Positions 51,873 to 64,000 of a stretch of DNA of 64,000 nt are shown here, in pieces (the stretch's first letter is position 1; every line of letters starts with the position of its first letter). Below the pieces are notes generated by a model. That model saw only the letters and a list, made by a program, of their open reading frames with translations. It searched no databases and had not been told where the DNA came from. The position numbers and the translations under genes were made by a program. Origin of the DNA: Micromonospora sp. M71_S20 (GTDB lineage: Bacteria > Actinomycetota > Actinomycetes > Mycobacteriales > Micromonosporaceae). The stretch spans positions 1 to 64,000 of the forward strand of contig NZ_RCCV01000005.1 in NCBI RefSeq assembly GCF_003664255.1. Reading direction: 5' to 3'.

Positions 51873-52838
51873 TCACGGCAGGGCGGGCTCGGTGGCGCGT
51901 GGCTCCGGGCGGTCCCCGGCACGGGGAGCGCGCAGCTCGTCGACGCGTACCAGCGCGACGCCGGCGACGATCAGGGCGCCGCCGAGCAACTGCACCACGG
52001 CGGGCAGTTCGCCCAGCACCAGCCAGGCGATCAGCACGGCGAACATCACCTCGGTCAGCCCGACGAACGACGACAGCCGGGCGCCGAGGATCCGGGTGCC
52101 GGCGATCCCGGCGAGGTACGCGACGACGGCGGCGACCAGCGACAGGCCGACCACCGGCACCAGCCAGCTGGTGCGCTGCCCGGCGAAGGTGACCTCGTCG
52201 AGGGACACGCGCAGCGGCAGCGCGCCGACCGCACCGAGCAGCAGCAGGACGGCGGCCCCGACGGCCATGCCGCCGCTGGCCATGGCCACCGAGGGCAGCT
52301 CCTCGTCGACCCGTCCCGCGAGCACGAAGTAGCCGGCGAGGCCGACCGCCGCCCCGAGCCCCCAGAGCACGCCCACCGGGTCGAGGCGGCCGGCGCCGGT
52401 CAGGTCCAGGACGAAGAACAGGCCGGCGAGGGCCGCCACCGAGCCGGCGACGGTCAGCCGGCGGGGACGCTGCCCGTGGACCAGCCACATCCAGCCCACC
52501 ACCAGGACGATGCCGAGGTACTCCAGCAGCAGCGCGACGCCGACCGGCAGGTAACGGACCGCGTTGAAGAAGCAGACCTGGGCCGTGGCGACCCCGAGCA
52601 GCCCGAACACGCCGATCGCGGCGAGGTTGCGGCGCAGCACGCCCCACCTGCCGCGCAGGGACAGCACGGCCGGGACCGCCACGACCAGCGCGGCGACGCC
52701 GACGCGGGCGACCACGGCCGCTTCGGCCGACCAGCCGGCGTCGATGAGCGACCGGGCGAACGTGCCGGACGTGGCGAAGGTGACGGCGGAGAGCAGGGCG
52801 AGGCCGAGACCGAGCCCGGCGGCGGGTGGTTGACGCAT
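51873..52838 (-). CDS. EamA/RhaT-type drug/metabolite exporter
   Basis: The predicted protein has 321 residues with ten TM segments in two EamA repeats (LGLGLALLSAVTFATSGTFA and LWGLGAAVGLAGYFVLAGRV). Start ATG 52838. Many members export amino acids or drugs. It is divergent from the CGNR regulator at 52914, which probably controls it. The exported substrate is unknown. A short C-terminal basic tail follows the last TM. Confidence 0.9.
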   Translation of the reverse strand: MRQPPAAGLGLGLALLSAVTFATSGTFARSLIDAGWSAEAAVVARVGVAALVVAVPAVLSLRGRWGVLRRNLAAIGVFGLLGVATAQVCFFNAVRYLPVGVALLLEYLGIVLVVGWMWLVHGQRPRRLTVAGSVAALAGLFFVLDLTGAGRLDPVGVLWGLGAAVGLAGYFVLAGRVDEELPSVAMASGGMAVGAAVLLLLGAVGALPLRVSLDEVTFAGQRTSWLVPVVGLSLVAAVVAYLAGIAGTRILGARLSSFVGLTEVMFAVLIAWLVLGELPAVVQLLGGALIVAGVALVRVDELRAPRAGDRPEPRATEPALP

Positions 52839-52913
52839 CGATCCACTCCCACTGTCATGAGTAAACTGCCACTATGCTCGTGACGCTATGCGGCCACCCC
52901 GACAGGAGTCAAG

Positions 52914-53459
52914 TTGCTCTTCACCCATGACACGGAATGCTCCCTGACTGCCATGGCCGCGCTGGTCAACACCGACGGCCGCGCCGGTGAGGGCCTGCCC
53001 GATGTCGCCGCCCTGGACGCGTTCTTCGTCGCCCACACCTACAGCGGGCGGCACGAGCACACGGAGGGCGAACTGCGGGCGGTACGCGACCTGCGACCCC
53101 GGCTGCGCCGCGTCTGGTACGCCGACACCGAGGGGATCGTCGGCATCGTCAACGGGCTGCTGCGCGAGAACGCCGCGCTGCCGCAGCTCATCACGCACGA
53201 CGACGAGCCGTACCACATCCACGCCGTGCCTCGCGACGCGCCGCTGGCGACCAGGATGGCCGTCGAGGCGGCGATGGCGCTGGCGGATCTCGTACGCACC
53301 GGGGAGCTGCGCCGGCTGCGGATCTGCGACCACCCGGACTGCGAGAACGTGCTCGTCGACCTGTCGAAGAACCGCTCCCGCCGGTTCTGCGACGCGGGCT
53401 GCGGCAACCGTGCCGCCGTCACCGCCTACCGCGCCCGCAAGGCCGCCGACGGGCGCTGA
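52914..53459 (+). CDS. CGNR zinc-finger regulator (ABATE domain)
   Basis: The predicted protein has 181 residues. The start is TTG 52914 with AGGAG upstream. The N-terminal ABATE-type domain (TAMAALVNTDGRAG) precedes the zinc finger CDHPDCENVLVDLSKNRSRR then FCDAGCGNRAAVTAYRARK. CGNR proteins are stress or sugar-responsive regulators of adjacent exporters; here the EamA gene. The intergenic 75 bases should contain the operator, with the words CACTGTCATGAG and GCCACTATGCTC. It is placed as a divergent pair. Confidence 0.87.
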   Translation: MLFTHDTECSLTAMAALVNTDGRAGEGLPDVAALDAFFVAHTYSGRHEHTEGELRAVRDLRPRLRRVWYADTEGIVGIVNGLLRENAALPQLITHDDEPYHIHAVPRDAPLATRMAVEAAMALADLVRTGELRRLRICDHPDCENVLVDLSKNRSRRFCDAGCGNRAAVTAYRARKAADGR

Positions 53460-53471
53460 ACCGAAGGTGGG

Positions 53472-53537
53472 GAATCGTCAGCGACACGGCCCGGGACCGG
53501 CTGCCCCGGCCTTTGGAGCTGATGTCGCAGACGATTC
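53472..53537. repeat. Paired inverted copies (C) of the dispersed intergenic element
   Basis: GAATCGTCAGCGACA (53472-53486) and TGTCGCAGACGATTC (53523-53537) form 15-base arms with one mismatch around a 36-base loop. The right arm is within GCTGATGTCGCAGACGATTC, one base from the core at 26688-26707. It lies between the convergent CGNR and fumC genes. Confidence 0.8.
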
Positions 53538-53686
53538 AGCTTCCACAGGCTCGCGGCAGCATGGTCCGCCGGGCATCAAGGTGGCCGCCCGCTCGCCTCG
53601 ACCAGGCCCGCCGGCATCGCCTCCCGGAACGCCGCCGACGTGCCGAGCCCCACCGGGCCGGACCAGCCGGCGGCACCGGCGCGGGG

Positions 53687-55087
53687 TCAGGGGTGGGTCA
53701 TCCGGAGCAGGTCGAGCGCCTCGTCGAGCTGGGTCTCGGTCAGCTTGCCCGAGTCGACGTGCCCCCGGGAGACGACCACCTCGCGGATCGAGACCTGCTT
53801 GGCCAGCGCCTCCTTGGCGATCGAGGCGGCCTCGTCGTACCCCAGGTAGCGGTTGAGCGGGGTGACGATCGACGGCGAGCCCTCGGCGTACGCCAGGCAG
53901 ACCTCGGCGTCCGCGACCAGGCCGACCACCAGGCGGTCGGCGAAGAGCCGGCTCGACGCGGCGAGCAGGCGGACCGACTCCAGCAGGTTGCGGCCCATCA
54001 CGGGGAGCATGACGTTCAGCTCGAAGTCGCCCTGTGAACCGGCGAACCCGACGGCGGCGTCGTTGCCGATGACCTGGGCGCACACCTGCCGCACCGCCTC
54101 GGCGACCACCGGGTTCACCTTGCCCGGCATGATCGACGAGCCGGGCTGGAGGTCGGGGATGCGCAGCTCGCGCAGGCCGGCGCGGGGGCCCGAACCCATC
54201 CAGCGGATGTCGTTGGCGATCTTGTAGAGACCGACGGCGACCGTACGCAGCTGCCCGGAGGTCTCCACCAGCGCGTCCCGGGCGCCCTGCGCCTCGAAGT
54301 GGTTGCGCGCCTCGGTCAGCGGCAGTCCGGTCGAGCCACGCAGCTTCTCGATGACCTTCGCGGCGAAGCCGAGCGGGGTGTTGATGCCGGTGCCCACCGC
54401 CGTGCCGCCCAGCGGCAGCTCGGCCAGCCGGGGCAGCGCCCCCTCCAGCCGCTCGATGCCGTAGCGGACCTGGGCGGCGTACCCGCCGAACTCCTGCCCG
54501 AGGGTCACCGGGGTGGCGTCCATCAGGTGGGTACGCCCGGCCTTCACCACGGTCTCGAACTCCGCCGCCTTGCCCTCCAGCGCCTCCGCCAGGTGGGCCA
54601 GCGCGGGCAACAGGTCCCGCGCGACCGCCTCGGTGGCCGCCAGGTGAATCGAGGACGGGAAGACGTCGTTGCTGGACTGCGACGCGTTCACGTCGTCGTT
54701 CGGGTGCACGTCCCGGCCCAGTTCCCGGCTCGCCAGCGTCGCGATCACCTCGTTGGTGTTCATGTTCGACGACGTGCCGGAACCGGTCTGGAACACGTCG
54801 ATCGGGAACTGGTCGTCGTAGCCGCCGTCGGCCACGTGCGCGGCGGCGGCGGCGATCGCCGCGGCCACGTTCGCGTCGATCACGCCCAGCTCGCCGTTGA
54901 CCTCGGCCGCCGCCCCCTTGATCTGGGCCAGCGCCCGGATCTGAGCCGGCTCGATGCCCCGGCCGGAGATCGGGAAGTTCTGCACCGCGCGCTGGGTCTG
55001 CGCGCGCCACAGCGCCTCGGCGGGCACCTCCACCTCGCCCATCGAGTCGCGTTCGATCCGGTAGCCCGTCGCCTCTGGAGTCGTCAC
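53687..55087 (-). CDS. fumC: Class II fumarate hydratase
   Basis: About 466 residues from GTG 55087; ATG 55096 is an alternative. Fumarase signature [17 protein letters not shown] is intact, as are [37 protein letters not shown] and [20 protein letters not shown]. It is the oxygen-stable class II enzyme, catalysing fumarate to malate. A class I fumarase lies 2.2 kb downstream. The 227 bases before the stop hold the repeat element and a short stretch that would read VGLGTSAAFREAMPAGLVEA on the minus strand; not assigned. Confidence 0.95.
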   Translation of the reverse strand: MTTPEATGYRIERDSMGEVEVPAEALWRAQTQRAVQNFPISGRGIEPAQIRALAQIKGAAAEVNGELGVIDANVAAAIAAAAAHVADGGYDDQFPIDVFQTGSGTSSNMNTNEVIATLASRELGRDVHPNDDVNASQSSNDVFPSSIHLAATEAVARDLLPALAHLAEALEGKAAEFETVVKAGRTHLMDATPVTLGQEFGGYAAQVRYGIERLEGALPRLAELPLGGTAVGTGINTPLGFAAKVIEKLRGSTGLPLTEARNHFEAQGARDALVETSGQLRTVAVGLYKIANDIRWMGSGPRAGLRELRIPDLQPGSSIMPGKVNPVVAEAVRQVCAQVIGNDAAVGFAGSQGDFELNVMLPVMGRNLLESVRLLAASSRLFADRLVVGLVADAEVCLAYAEGSPSIVTPLNRYLGYDEAASIAKEALAKQVSIREVVVSRGHVDSGKLTETQLDEALDLLRMTHP

Positions 55088-55381
55088 GCGTACCATCCTG
55101 CCGCGCCGCGCGCCGACGTGCAGATGATCGCGGCGAGCCGGGTCGGCGCCGACGGTCACGGCGCCCCGGACGAAAGCCGACAGCGTTCCGAGAGCGGATC
55201 GACAGTCCTCACGCCGACACTCGTCACCGGGTCGCCGCCGCCGGCGACCGAACGGGGGCGGTGCGCCCGCCGGCTCCTCAGGGCGGGCGCACCGACGTCA
55301 CTCGAAAAGCCGAGCGCCTCCCGCGTGTCACGTATCTAGGATCGTGGAACTACCCGCACTCCCATCGGAGGATCTTCCACC
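55088..55381. other. Promoter region between fumC and the secreted protein
   Basis: About 294 bases with no ORF. A possible -10 TAGGAT lies at 55335-55340, but no good -35 is visible. GGAGGA at 55366-55371 is the ribosome site of the next gene. Confidence 0.4.
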
Positions 55382-57223
55382 TTGCACGGACAACGGGGTT
55401 CCACCGGCCTGCCCGTCACACGCCGCCGGCGCGTTCCGCGCCGGCTTCTGGCCACCGGCCTCACCGCCCTGCTCACCGCCACCACGGCCCTGGCCGTAAC
55501 CGCCACGCCGGCATCCGCCGGGGTGAGCCAATTCATCCTTCCGACCAGCGGCAGTTGGACCGACGCCCGTCAGCCGTCGACCGCTTCTGCGGAGATCGAC
55601 GGCACCGTGCCGGTCGGCACCTGGACGTCCGGCGACGACAAACACACCTCGCGGGCCTACTTCACCTACGACCTCTCTCCGTTCCAGGGCAAGCGCATCA
55701 TTCGTGCCCTCGGTGTCACCGAGGAGACGGCGGTCAACGAATGCTCGAAGCCACGCGAGATCGAGCTGTGGCGGACCGACGTACCGACCACCGCATTGAC
55801 CTGGGAAACGTCACCCACGGTTCGCGAGAAGATCGCTGACATCGCGCCGACCGCTCCCTGTCAGGGGCAGCTGGAAGTGCTGCTCACCGAGGCGGTACGG
55901 CAGGCGGTCGAGGCCGGGCAGACCTCGATCACCTTCATGGCACGGATCGCCGGAGACCACGAGGACAAGCTGCCCTACGGCCGATGGATCAGGGAACTCG
56001 GCATCTCCATCGACGCGAACACGCCGCCGGACGTACCGACCAACCTGGAAGTCAACGGGCTCCCCTGCGCCGACGAGCTGCACATCGGGACGGCCACGCC
56101 GTACCTCGCGGCGAGGGTCACCGACGCGGACGCGGCACCGTCGAACGCCGAACCGGTGACCGCCACCTTCGCCTGGTGGCCGGTGACCGACCCGACCATG
56201 CGGACCGAGCAGACGTCCCCGGCCAAGGCCGCCGGGTCGCCTTTCTCGTACAGCGTTGCGGCCGGCCAGATGGTCAACGGGACGTACGCCTTCGCCGTCC
56301 GGGCCACCGACAGGGCAGGCGACACCTCCGCCTGGTCGGCGGAGTGCCGGTTCGCGGTCGACACCACCAGCCCCGCCCAGCCGACGGTCAGTTCGACGGA
56401 CTACCCGGCCGACGACGGCTGGTACGGCGGTCCCGGCATCCCGGGCCAGTTCACCTTCTCCGCCGGCGGCGACACCGACACGGTGCGATTCCGCTACAGC
56501 CTGTCCGGGGGGCCGGCGACCGACGTGGCGGCCGACGTCCCGGGCGGCTCGGCGACCGTCACCCTCACCCCCGACCGGGACGGGCCGAGGACGCTCACCG
56601 TCGAGGCGGTGGACCTCGCGGGCAACCGCTCCACGCCCACGAGCTACGTGTTCCGGGTGCGCACCACCAGCCCGACGATCACCGACGCCAACCCGACGGC
56701 CGGGTACGGCCAGCCGCGCAACCTGACGTTCGCGCCGCGGATGGAAGGCGTCGTCGAGTACACGTACCGGCTCGACGACGGGCCGGAGCAGACCGCGCCG
56801 GCGACCGCCGACGGCACGGCCACCGTCACCATCACGCCGACGAAGCCGGGCTACAACACCGTGTACGTCCGCAGCCGCACCGCCGGTGACCTGCCGTCCG
56901 GCGAGGGCAGCTACCGGTTCCACCTGGCGACCAAGCCCACGGTCAGCTCCGTCGAGTACCCGATCAACAAGTTCCAGGGTGCGGTCGCCGGCACGCCGGG
57001 GACGTTCGTCCTCCAGGCCGGCATGCCCGGGGTGACGGAGTTCGTCTACTCCTTCGACGGCCGTCCGGCGCAGACGGTCGCGGCGGGCGCAGACGGGTCG
57101 ACGTCGGTGGGGTACACCCCGACGACCGCCGGGATCCACCGGGTCACCGTCCACACGCGGACCGGCGACGGCACCGTGTCGGAGACCTTCAGCGGCACCT
57201 TCTACGCCAGCCGGGCCAGCTGA
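55382..57223 (+). CDS. Secreted multi-domain protein, DNRLRE-like plus Ig-like repeats
   Basis: The predicted protein has 613 residues. TTG 55382 follows GGAGGA by ten bases. A twin-basic N-terminus (TRRRRVPRRLLATG) and a hydrophobic stretch ending in ASA form a signal peptide; a Tat signal is possible. After it comes a beta-sandwich module resembling DNRLRE/carbohydrate-binding domains (SAYFTYDLSPFQGKRI-like). Three or four Ig/FN3-like repeats follow (VDTTSPAQPTVSSTDYPADD, TTSPTITDANPTAGYG, TKPTVSSVEYPINKFQ). No catalytic motif is visible. A surface-binding or adhesion protein is most likely. Confidence 0.65.
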   Translation: MHGQRGSTGLPVTRRRRVPRRLLATGLTALLTATTALAVTATPASAGVSQFILPTSGSWTDARQPSTASAEIDGTVPVGTWTSGDDKHTSRAYFTYDLSPFQGKRIIRALGVTEETAVNECSKPREIELWRTDVPTTALTWETSPTVREKIADIAPTAPCQGQLEVLLTEAVRQAVEAGQTSITFMARIAGDHEDKLPYGRWIRELGISIDANTPPDVPTNLEVNGLPCADELHIGTATPYLAARVTDADAAPSNAEPVTATFAWWPVTDPTMRTEQTSPAKAAGSPFSYSVAAGQMVNGTYAFAVRATDRAGDTSAWSAECRFAVDTTSPAQPTVSSTDYPADDGWYGGPGIPGQFTFSAGGDTDTVRFRYSLSGGPATDVAADVPGGSATVTLTPDRDGPRTLTVEAVDLAGNRSTPTSYVFRVRTTSPTITDANPTAGYGQPRNLTFAPRMEGVVEYTYRLDDGPEQTAPATADGTATVTITPTKPGYNTVYVRSRTAGDLPSGEGSYRFHLATKPTVSSVEYPINKFQGAVAGTPGTFVLQAGMPGVTEFVYSFDGRPAQTVAAGADGSTSVGYTPTTAGIHRVTVHTRTGDGTVSETFSGTFYASRAS

Positions 57224-57239
57224 CGTAGGGCAACGACGA

Positions 57240-57268
57240 GGGGCGCCGGGCTTGCTGCCCGGCGCCCC
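57240..57268. terminator. Bidirectional hairpin between the secreted protein and fumA
   Basis: Arms GGGGCGCCGGGC (57240-57251) and GCCCGGCGCCCC (57257-57268) are perfect with a 5-base loop. Followed by TTCG. Confidence 0.8.
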
Positions 57269-57284
57269 TTCGCGTACGCGTGGA

Positions 57285-58952
<1,668 letters not shown>

Positions 58953-59019
58953 GAGCGGAAAGCCTAGGGCAGAAGAGTCGATCAGTCGCACCCGCCGGGT
59001 GGGTCCTGGGACGACGCTC

Positions 59020-60450
59020 TCACCCGGGGCAGAGCTCCCGCTTCGGGCCGCAGCTGTCCTCCGGCCCGGGGACGCCCGCCGTGCCGCCGGGGCCGGGTAC
59101 GCCGCCGTCGCGCGGCGGGGCCGGGGCGCCCGGCACCCCGCCGAAGCGGACGTAGCCGATCTCCCGCCCCTCGCCGATGACCATGCCCCTCGGGCCGACG
59201 GCGAGGGCGTTCGCGGAGGTGCGCAGGCTCGCCAGTTCCCGCCCGGTACGCGGGTCCAGCGCCACCAGCCGGGACGGCTTCTCGTCGGCGATCACGGCCG
59301 CGTACGGGGTGAGCGCCGCACCGGCCTTCGCCCCGGTCGGACGGGTCCACCGGACGCGCCCGGCGCCCAGCTCCCGGCCGACCACCGCGCGCTTGTCGGC
59401 CGACCGGACCAGGGCGTACCGGTCGTCGACCGCGAGCAGCTTCTCCCCGGCGGAGGTGACCAGCAGCAGCCGCCCGTCGTAGCCGTCGAGGACCGCCTCG
59501 CGGGCGTCCGGGGCCACCCCGATCAGCACGTTGCGCGCGCCGTGCGGGTCCTCCCGCTGCACGCAGCCGGCGTTGTCGGCGGTCCGCAGGTTGATCCCGG
59601 CCCGCCGCCACGTCTCCTGGCCGGTCGCCGGGTCGCGGCCGGAGATGGCGAAGTAGCAGGTGCCGTCCTGGGAGCGGGCGGTGATCCGCAGCAGCCGGCC
59701 ACCGACCACCGACAGCCGCTCGTCGCGGCCGGGCTCGACGTCCTGGAGCACCCGCCCGGTGGCGGTGTCGAGGACGTGCACCCGGCCGTCGATGGGGAAG
59801 CCGAGCAGCGGCGGCACGGGTTCCGGGCCGGCCACCTCGTCGTCGATCCGGACGGCGTCCAGCCGGCGGGTGTCGAGCAGCCCCGGGTTGTCGCCGAGCA
59901 GACCGCTGCGCACGCCGGGCACGAAGGCCGTCCAGAGCGGGGCGGTGCCGCGCGCGTCCCAGGCGCTCACCGTGCAGTCGGTGGCCTCGACGCAGCGGGC
60001 GTCGAGCAGCATGTTGCGGTACGTCCAGACGGCCACCGCGTCGCCGTTGCGCCGCCGCGTGGCGCCGGTCGTCGGATCCAGCACCTCGTACCCCTTGACC
60101 AGCAGCTTGCCCACGACGACGACGGGGTCCCGGTCGCCGCCGGCCACCGCGGCCCAGTCGGCCTTGCGCTCCCACAGCTGGGCGCCGGTGGCCAGGCTGC
60201 GCGCCTCCACGCGGGTGCGCTGCTCGACCACCACGGTGTCGCCGGCGATGGTCACGCTGCGCGGGGTGCCGCCGACGCGCTGCTGCCAGACCACGTCCGG
60301 CTCGGAGATCGGCTCGCTGCGGTCGACCCACTCCCACACCCCGGGGAACGGGTTCCACACTCCGGTGGCGGCGAGCGCGACGACCACGACGAGCGCGAGC
60401 AGCAGCCCGCCACGCCACCCCCCGAGGCCGCCCGCCTTCGCCACACGCAC
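59020..60450 (-). CDS. Membrane-anchored PQQ-like beta-propeller protein
   Basis: The predicted protein has 476 residues from GTG 60450 (or GTG 60444). An N-terminal TM segment ([19 protein letters not shown]) anchors an extracytoplasmic beta-propeller with PQQ-like blades: [40 protein letters not shown] and [20 protein letters not shown]. No PQQ-binding residues are obvious. The C-terminus is Gly/Pro-rich with two Cys. It could be a scaffold like BamB. It follows the class I fumarase gene in the same direction. Confidence 0.75.
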   Translation of the reverse strand: MRVAKAGGLGGWRGGLLLALVVVVALAATGVWNPFPGVWEWVDRSEPISEPDVVWQQRVGGTPRSVTIAGDTVVVEQRTRVEARSLATGAQLWERKADWAAVAGGDRDPVVVVGKLLVKGYEVLDPTTGATRRRNGDAVAVWTYRNMLLDARCVEATDCTVSAWDARGTAPLWTAFVPGVRSGLLGDNPGLLDTRRLDAVRIDDEVAGPEPVPPLLGFPIDGRVHVLDTATGRVLQDVEPGRDERLSVVGGRLLRITARSQDGTCYFAISGRDPATGQETWRRAGINLRTADNAGCVQREDPHGARNVLIGVAPDAREAVLDGYDGRLLLVTSAGEKLLAVDDRYALVRSADKRAVVGRELGAGRVRWTRPTGAKAGAALTPYAAVIADEKPSRLVALDPRTGRELASLRTSANALAVGPRGMVIGEGREIGYVRFGGVPGAPAPPRDGGVPGPGGTAGVPGPEDSCGPKRELCPG

Positions 60451-60549
60451 ACGGTAGCGACGACCGCAGCGCCGCCGCTCTCCCGCGCCGCCGTGTCGCC
60501 GCCCTTTCTCGCGTGCCCGTGGGCGTACGGGAGGGCCTCCGCCCGCTGC

Positions 60550-62393
<1,844 letters not shown>

Positions 62394-62404
62394 CACTGAC
62401 GAGC

Positions 62405-63151
62405 GTGACGCAGCCTCCGACGTACCCGACGCCGCCGGCCGGTGGGCCCCCGCCCGCCGCCGGCGGCTTCGCGCCGCCCGCCGGTCCCGCCAACCAGGGG
62501 TACGCGGTGCCGCCGCAGCACGCCCCGCCCGGTCAGGTCCCGCCCCCGGGCTGGGCGCCGCCGCCCCCGGGCTGGACGCCGCCGCCCCCGGGCTGGGCCG
62601 GGCCGCCCCGCCCGGCCCCGGCGCTCGGACCGGGCGGCCGACCGCTCGCCAGCTTCGGCGACCGGCTGCTCGCCGCGCTGATCGACGGCGCGCTGAGCAC
62701 GGCGGTGGCGATGGTCCTCTTCCTGCCGCCGTTCCTGATCCTGTTCTGGAACATGATGGACGGCCTGACCCGGACCAACCCGGACGGCACCCTCGCCGAT
62801 CCCGACCCCGCGTCGTTCCTGACCGACTTCATGCTGCCGATCCTGCTGCTCGAACTGGGCCTGCTGGTGGTCATGCTCGGGCTCTACTGGCTCTACCACG
62901 TGGAGTACATGAAGCGCACCGGGCAGACGTACGGCAAGCGGGTGATGAAGCTGCGGGTCGTGCCCCTCGACCCGGCCGCCACGCTGGACCGGCGGATGGC
63001 CGGCAGGCGGTACGCCGTGCAGTACGTCGCCGCCATGTTCCTGCCCGGCCTCAGCTACCTCGACGGGCTCTGGCAGTTGTGGGACAAGCCCTGGCAGCAG
63101 TGCCTCCACGACAAGTTCGCCGGCACCGTCGTCGTTAAGGTGTCTGCGTGA
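62405..63151 (+). CDS. RDD-family membrane protein with Pro-rich N-terminus
   Basis: About 248 residues from GTG 62405. The first ~80 residues are a Pro/Gly/Ala region with repeats of PPPGWx. The RDD domain follows: PLASFGDRLLAALIDGALST, two or three TM segments and TYGKRVMKLRVVPLDPAATL, with the RDD signature arginine and aspartates. The RDD family is of unknown function; some members are Na+/H+ antiporters. It lies 11 bases after hppD, but a functional link is unlikely. Confidence 0.85.
   Translation: MTQPPTYPTPPAGGPPPAAGGFAPPAGPANQGYAVPPQHAPPGQVPPPGWAPPPPGWTPPPPGWAGPPRPAPALGPGGRPLASFGDRLLAALIDGALSTAVAMVLFLPPFLILFWNMMDGLTRTNPDGTLADPDPASFLTDFMLPILLLELGLLVVMLGLYWLYHVEYMKRTGQTYGKRVMKLRVVPLDPAATLDRRMAGRRYAVQYVAAMFLPGLSYLDGLWQLWDKPWQQCLHDKFAGTVVVKVSA
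62545..62612 (+). repeat. 24-base repeats coding PPPGW in the RDD gene
   Basis: Three copies of a 24-base unit with the words cccccgggctgg code PPPGWAPP, PPGWTPPP and PPGWAGPP. It is a simple low-complexity expansion. Confidence 0.65.
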
Positions 63152-63167
63152 GCGAGCGCAGCGAGGC
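63147..63167. repeat. Short actinobacterial intergenic repeat word
   Basis: The words GAGCGAGCGCAGCGAGG occur just after the stop at 63151 and next to the following start. This motif is seen many times near start codons in Micromonosporaceae genomes (from memory). A single copy is in this window. Confidence 0.5.
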
Positions 63168-63173
63168 CAGGCC

Positions 63174-64000
63174 ATGAGCGTCGGACCGGGGTGGTACGTC
63201 GACCCGGCCGATCCGGAGACCCGACGCTACTGGGACGGCGAGGGCTGGATCGGCGCGCCGATCCCCGTCGACGCCACCCCGCCCGAGGGGCCGCCGCCGG
63301 CCGAGCCGCCACCCGCGCCCGCCCCGGCGTCGCCCGCGGCGCCGGTCCCCGCGCCGGGCGCCCCCGCGGGCGGGCCGCCCCTGCCGGGGCAGCCGCAGCC
63401 GGGCCAGCCCTACCCCTGGCAGCCGCCGCAGGGGCACGGCCAACCGCAGGGCCCGCCGCCCGGTGGCGCTCCGCCGCCCGGCTGGCCACCCGGCGGCTGG
63501 CCCGGACGACCGCCGGAGCCGCGCCCGCACGGGCTCCCGCTGGCCGGGTTCGGCGCCCGGCTGGTCGCCCGGCTGATCGACTTCACGATCGTCTTCGCGC
63601 TGAACGCCGTGGTGAACGGCTGGTTCGTCTGGCGGCTGGTCGAGGAGGTCACGCCGTACTGGCGGGAGGTGTTCCGGCGGGCGATGGCGGGCGACAGCTC
63701 CACCGACAACCTGCCGCAGCCCAGCGAGCAGGCCGGCGGCCTCCAGGTCGTCATCCTGCTGATCGCCACCGCGCTCTGGCTCGCGTACGAGGTGCCGACG
63801 ACGGCCTCGGGCGGGCAGACGTTCGGCAAGCGGCTGGTGGGCGTCAAGGTGGTGCCGATGAGCGCGAACGAGCCGCTCGGCTTCGGCCGGGCGCTGCGCC
63901 GGTGGAACACCCTCGGCCTGCCCACCCTGCTCTGGTACTGCTGCGGCCTCGGCCTGCTGCTCCAGCTCGTCGACGCGCTCTCCCCGCTCTTCGACCACCC
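63174..64000 (+). CDS. DUF2510 plus RDD membrane protein, truncated by the window end
   Basis: The reading frame starts at ATG 63174 and is still open at 64000 (275 codons). Residues ~1-30 carry a DUF2510-type unit (GPGWYVDPADPETRRYWDGE). A Pro/Gln/Gly-rich stretch follows (residues ~33-115), then an RDD domain: LAGFGARLVARLIDFTIVFA, TFGKRLVGVKVVPMSANE and two further TM segments. It is a paralogue of the gene just upstream and probably in the same operon. The end is missing. Confidence 0.85.
   Translation, partial: MSVGPGWYVDPADPETRRYWDGEGWIGAPIPVDATPPEGPPPAEPPPAPAPASPAAPVPAPGAPAGGPPLPGQPQPGQPYPWQPPQGHGQPQGPPPGGAPPPGWPPGGWPGRPPEPRPHGLPLAGFGARLVARLIDFTIVFALNAVVNGWFVWRLVEEVTPYWREVFRRAMAGDSSTDNLPQPSEQAGGLQVVILLIATALWLAYEVPTTASGGQTFGKRLVGVKVVPMSANEPLGFGRALRRWNTLGLPTLLWYCCGLGLLLQLVDALSPLFDH

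Noticed and set aside
53560..53686. Short minus-strand reading VGLGTSAAFREAMPAGLVEA after fumC
   Set aside because: No ribosome site and no known homologue; too short to support as a gene.
63147..63167. Start of a mobile element
   Set aside because: Only a short repeat word with no inverted ends or transposase.

Overview
The window is very GC-rich (coding regions strongly G/C at third positions), with many GTG/TTG starts, GTGA/ATGA stop-start overlaps and no phage or IS genes. Gene content (a Streptomyces-type 'conservon', an actinobacterial gas-vesicle locus, a lone MsiK-type ATPase, DUF3263, DUF3618, DUF4032 and CGNR proteins, a carotenoid-desaturase-like enzyme) points to a filamentous actinomycete, most likely a Micromonosporaceae member such as Micromonospora. 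This is a judgement from gene content; no database was searched.

Layout. 1-1273 holds a frameshifted alpha/beta hydrolase. 1636-9910 (+) holds a conservon (membrane receptor-like protein, CvnA histidine-kinase-like, CvnB roadblock, CvnC DUF742, CvnD GTPase), a hypothetical protein and a Cdc48-like AAA ATPase. 9989-15614 (-) is a ten-gene gas-vesicle operon (head protein, SRPBCC protein, gvpA, F, G, O, J, L, S, K) with a sigma-B-like promoter. 15889-20156 (-) holds a GNAT acetyltransferase, a four-gene envelope/stress operon (helical membrane protein, holin-like protein, DUF3618, PP2C-like) with a second sigma-B-like promoter, and a DUF3263 protein. 20401-22424 is an ABC exporter pair. 22612-26547 is an amino-sugar module: a DeoR repressor divergent from SIS-ROK-NagA, with inverted-repeat operator candidates between them.

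26825-42360 is ordinary chromosome: a DUF4032 kinase-like protein, PAP2, APC permease, RCK/ion-channel protein, carotenoid-desaturase-like flavoprotein, an HNH endonuclease with an upstream 33-codon ORF and hairpin, enoyl-CoA hydratase, a secreted thermolysin-type protease, a lipoprotein, phosphatase, VOC/AraC pair and TetR. 42459-45231 has a small hypothetical gene, a VapBC-like toxin-antitoxin pair, tRNA-Thr(TGT) and msiK. 45355-64000 has rlmB-cysS, IclR, an AbiEi-like protein, a subtilisin-like protease, EamA exporter/CGNR regulator, class II and class I fumarases flanking a secreted beta-sandwich protein, a PQQ-like propeller protein, Lrp/HppD and two RDD membrane proteins, the last cut by the window edge.

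Most unusual signals. (1) A dispersed intergenic element (core GCTGATGTCGTAGACGATTC and its complement) occurs in three separate convergent gene junctions, twice as paired inverted copies. (2) The gas-vesicle proteins carry short-repeat, highly charged low-complexity tails. (3) Two sigma-B-like promoters link the gas-vesicle operon to the envelope-stress operon. (4) A small ORF followed by a strong hairpin precedes the HNH gene and looks like an attenuator or a small independent gene. I did not find a clearly new multi-gene defence or biosynthetic system; these four are the best candidates for follow-up.
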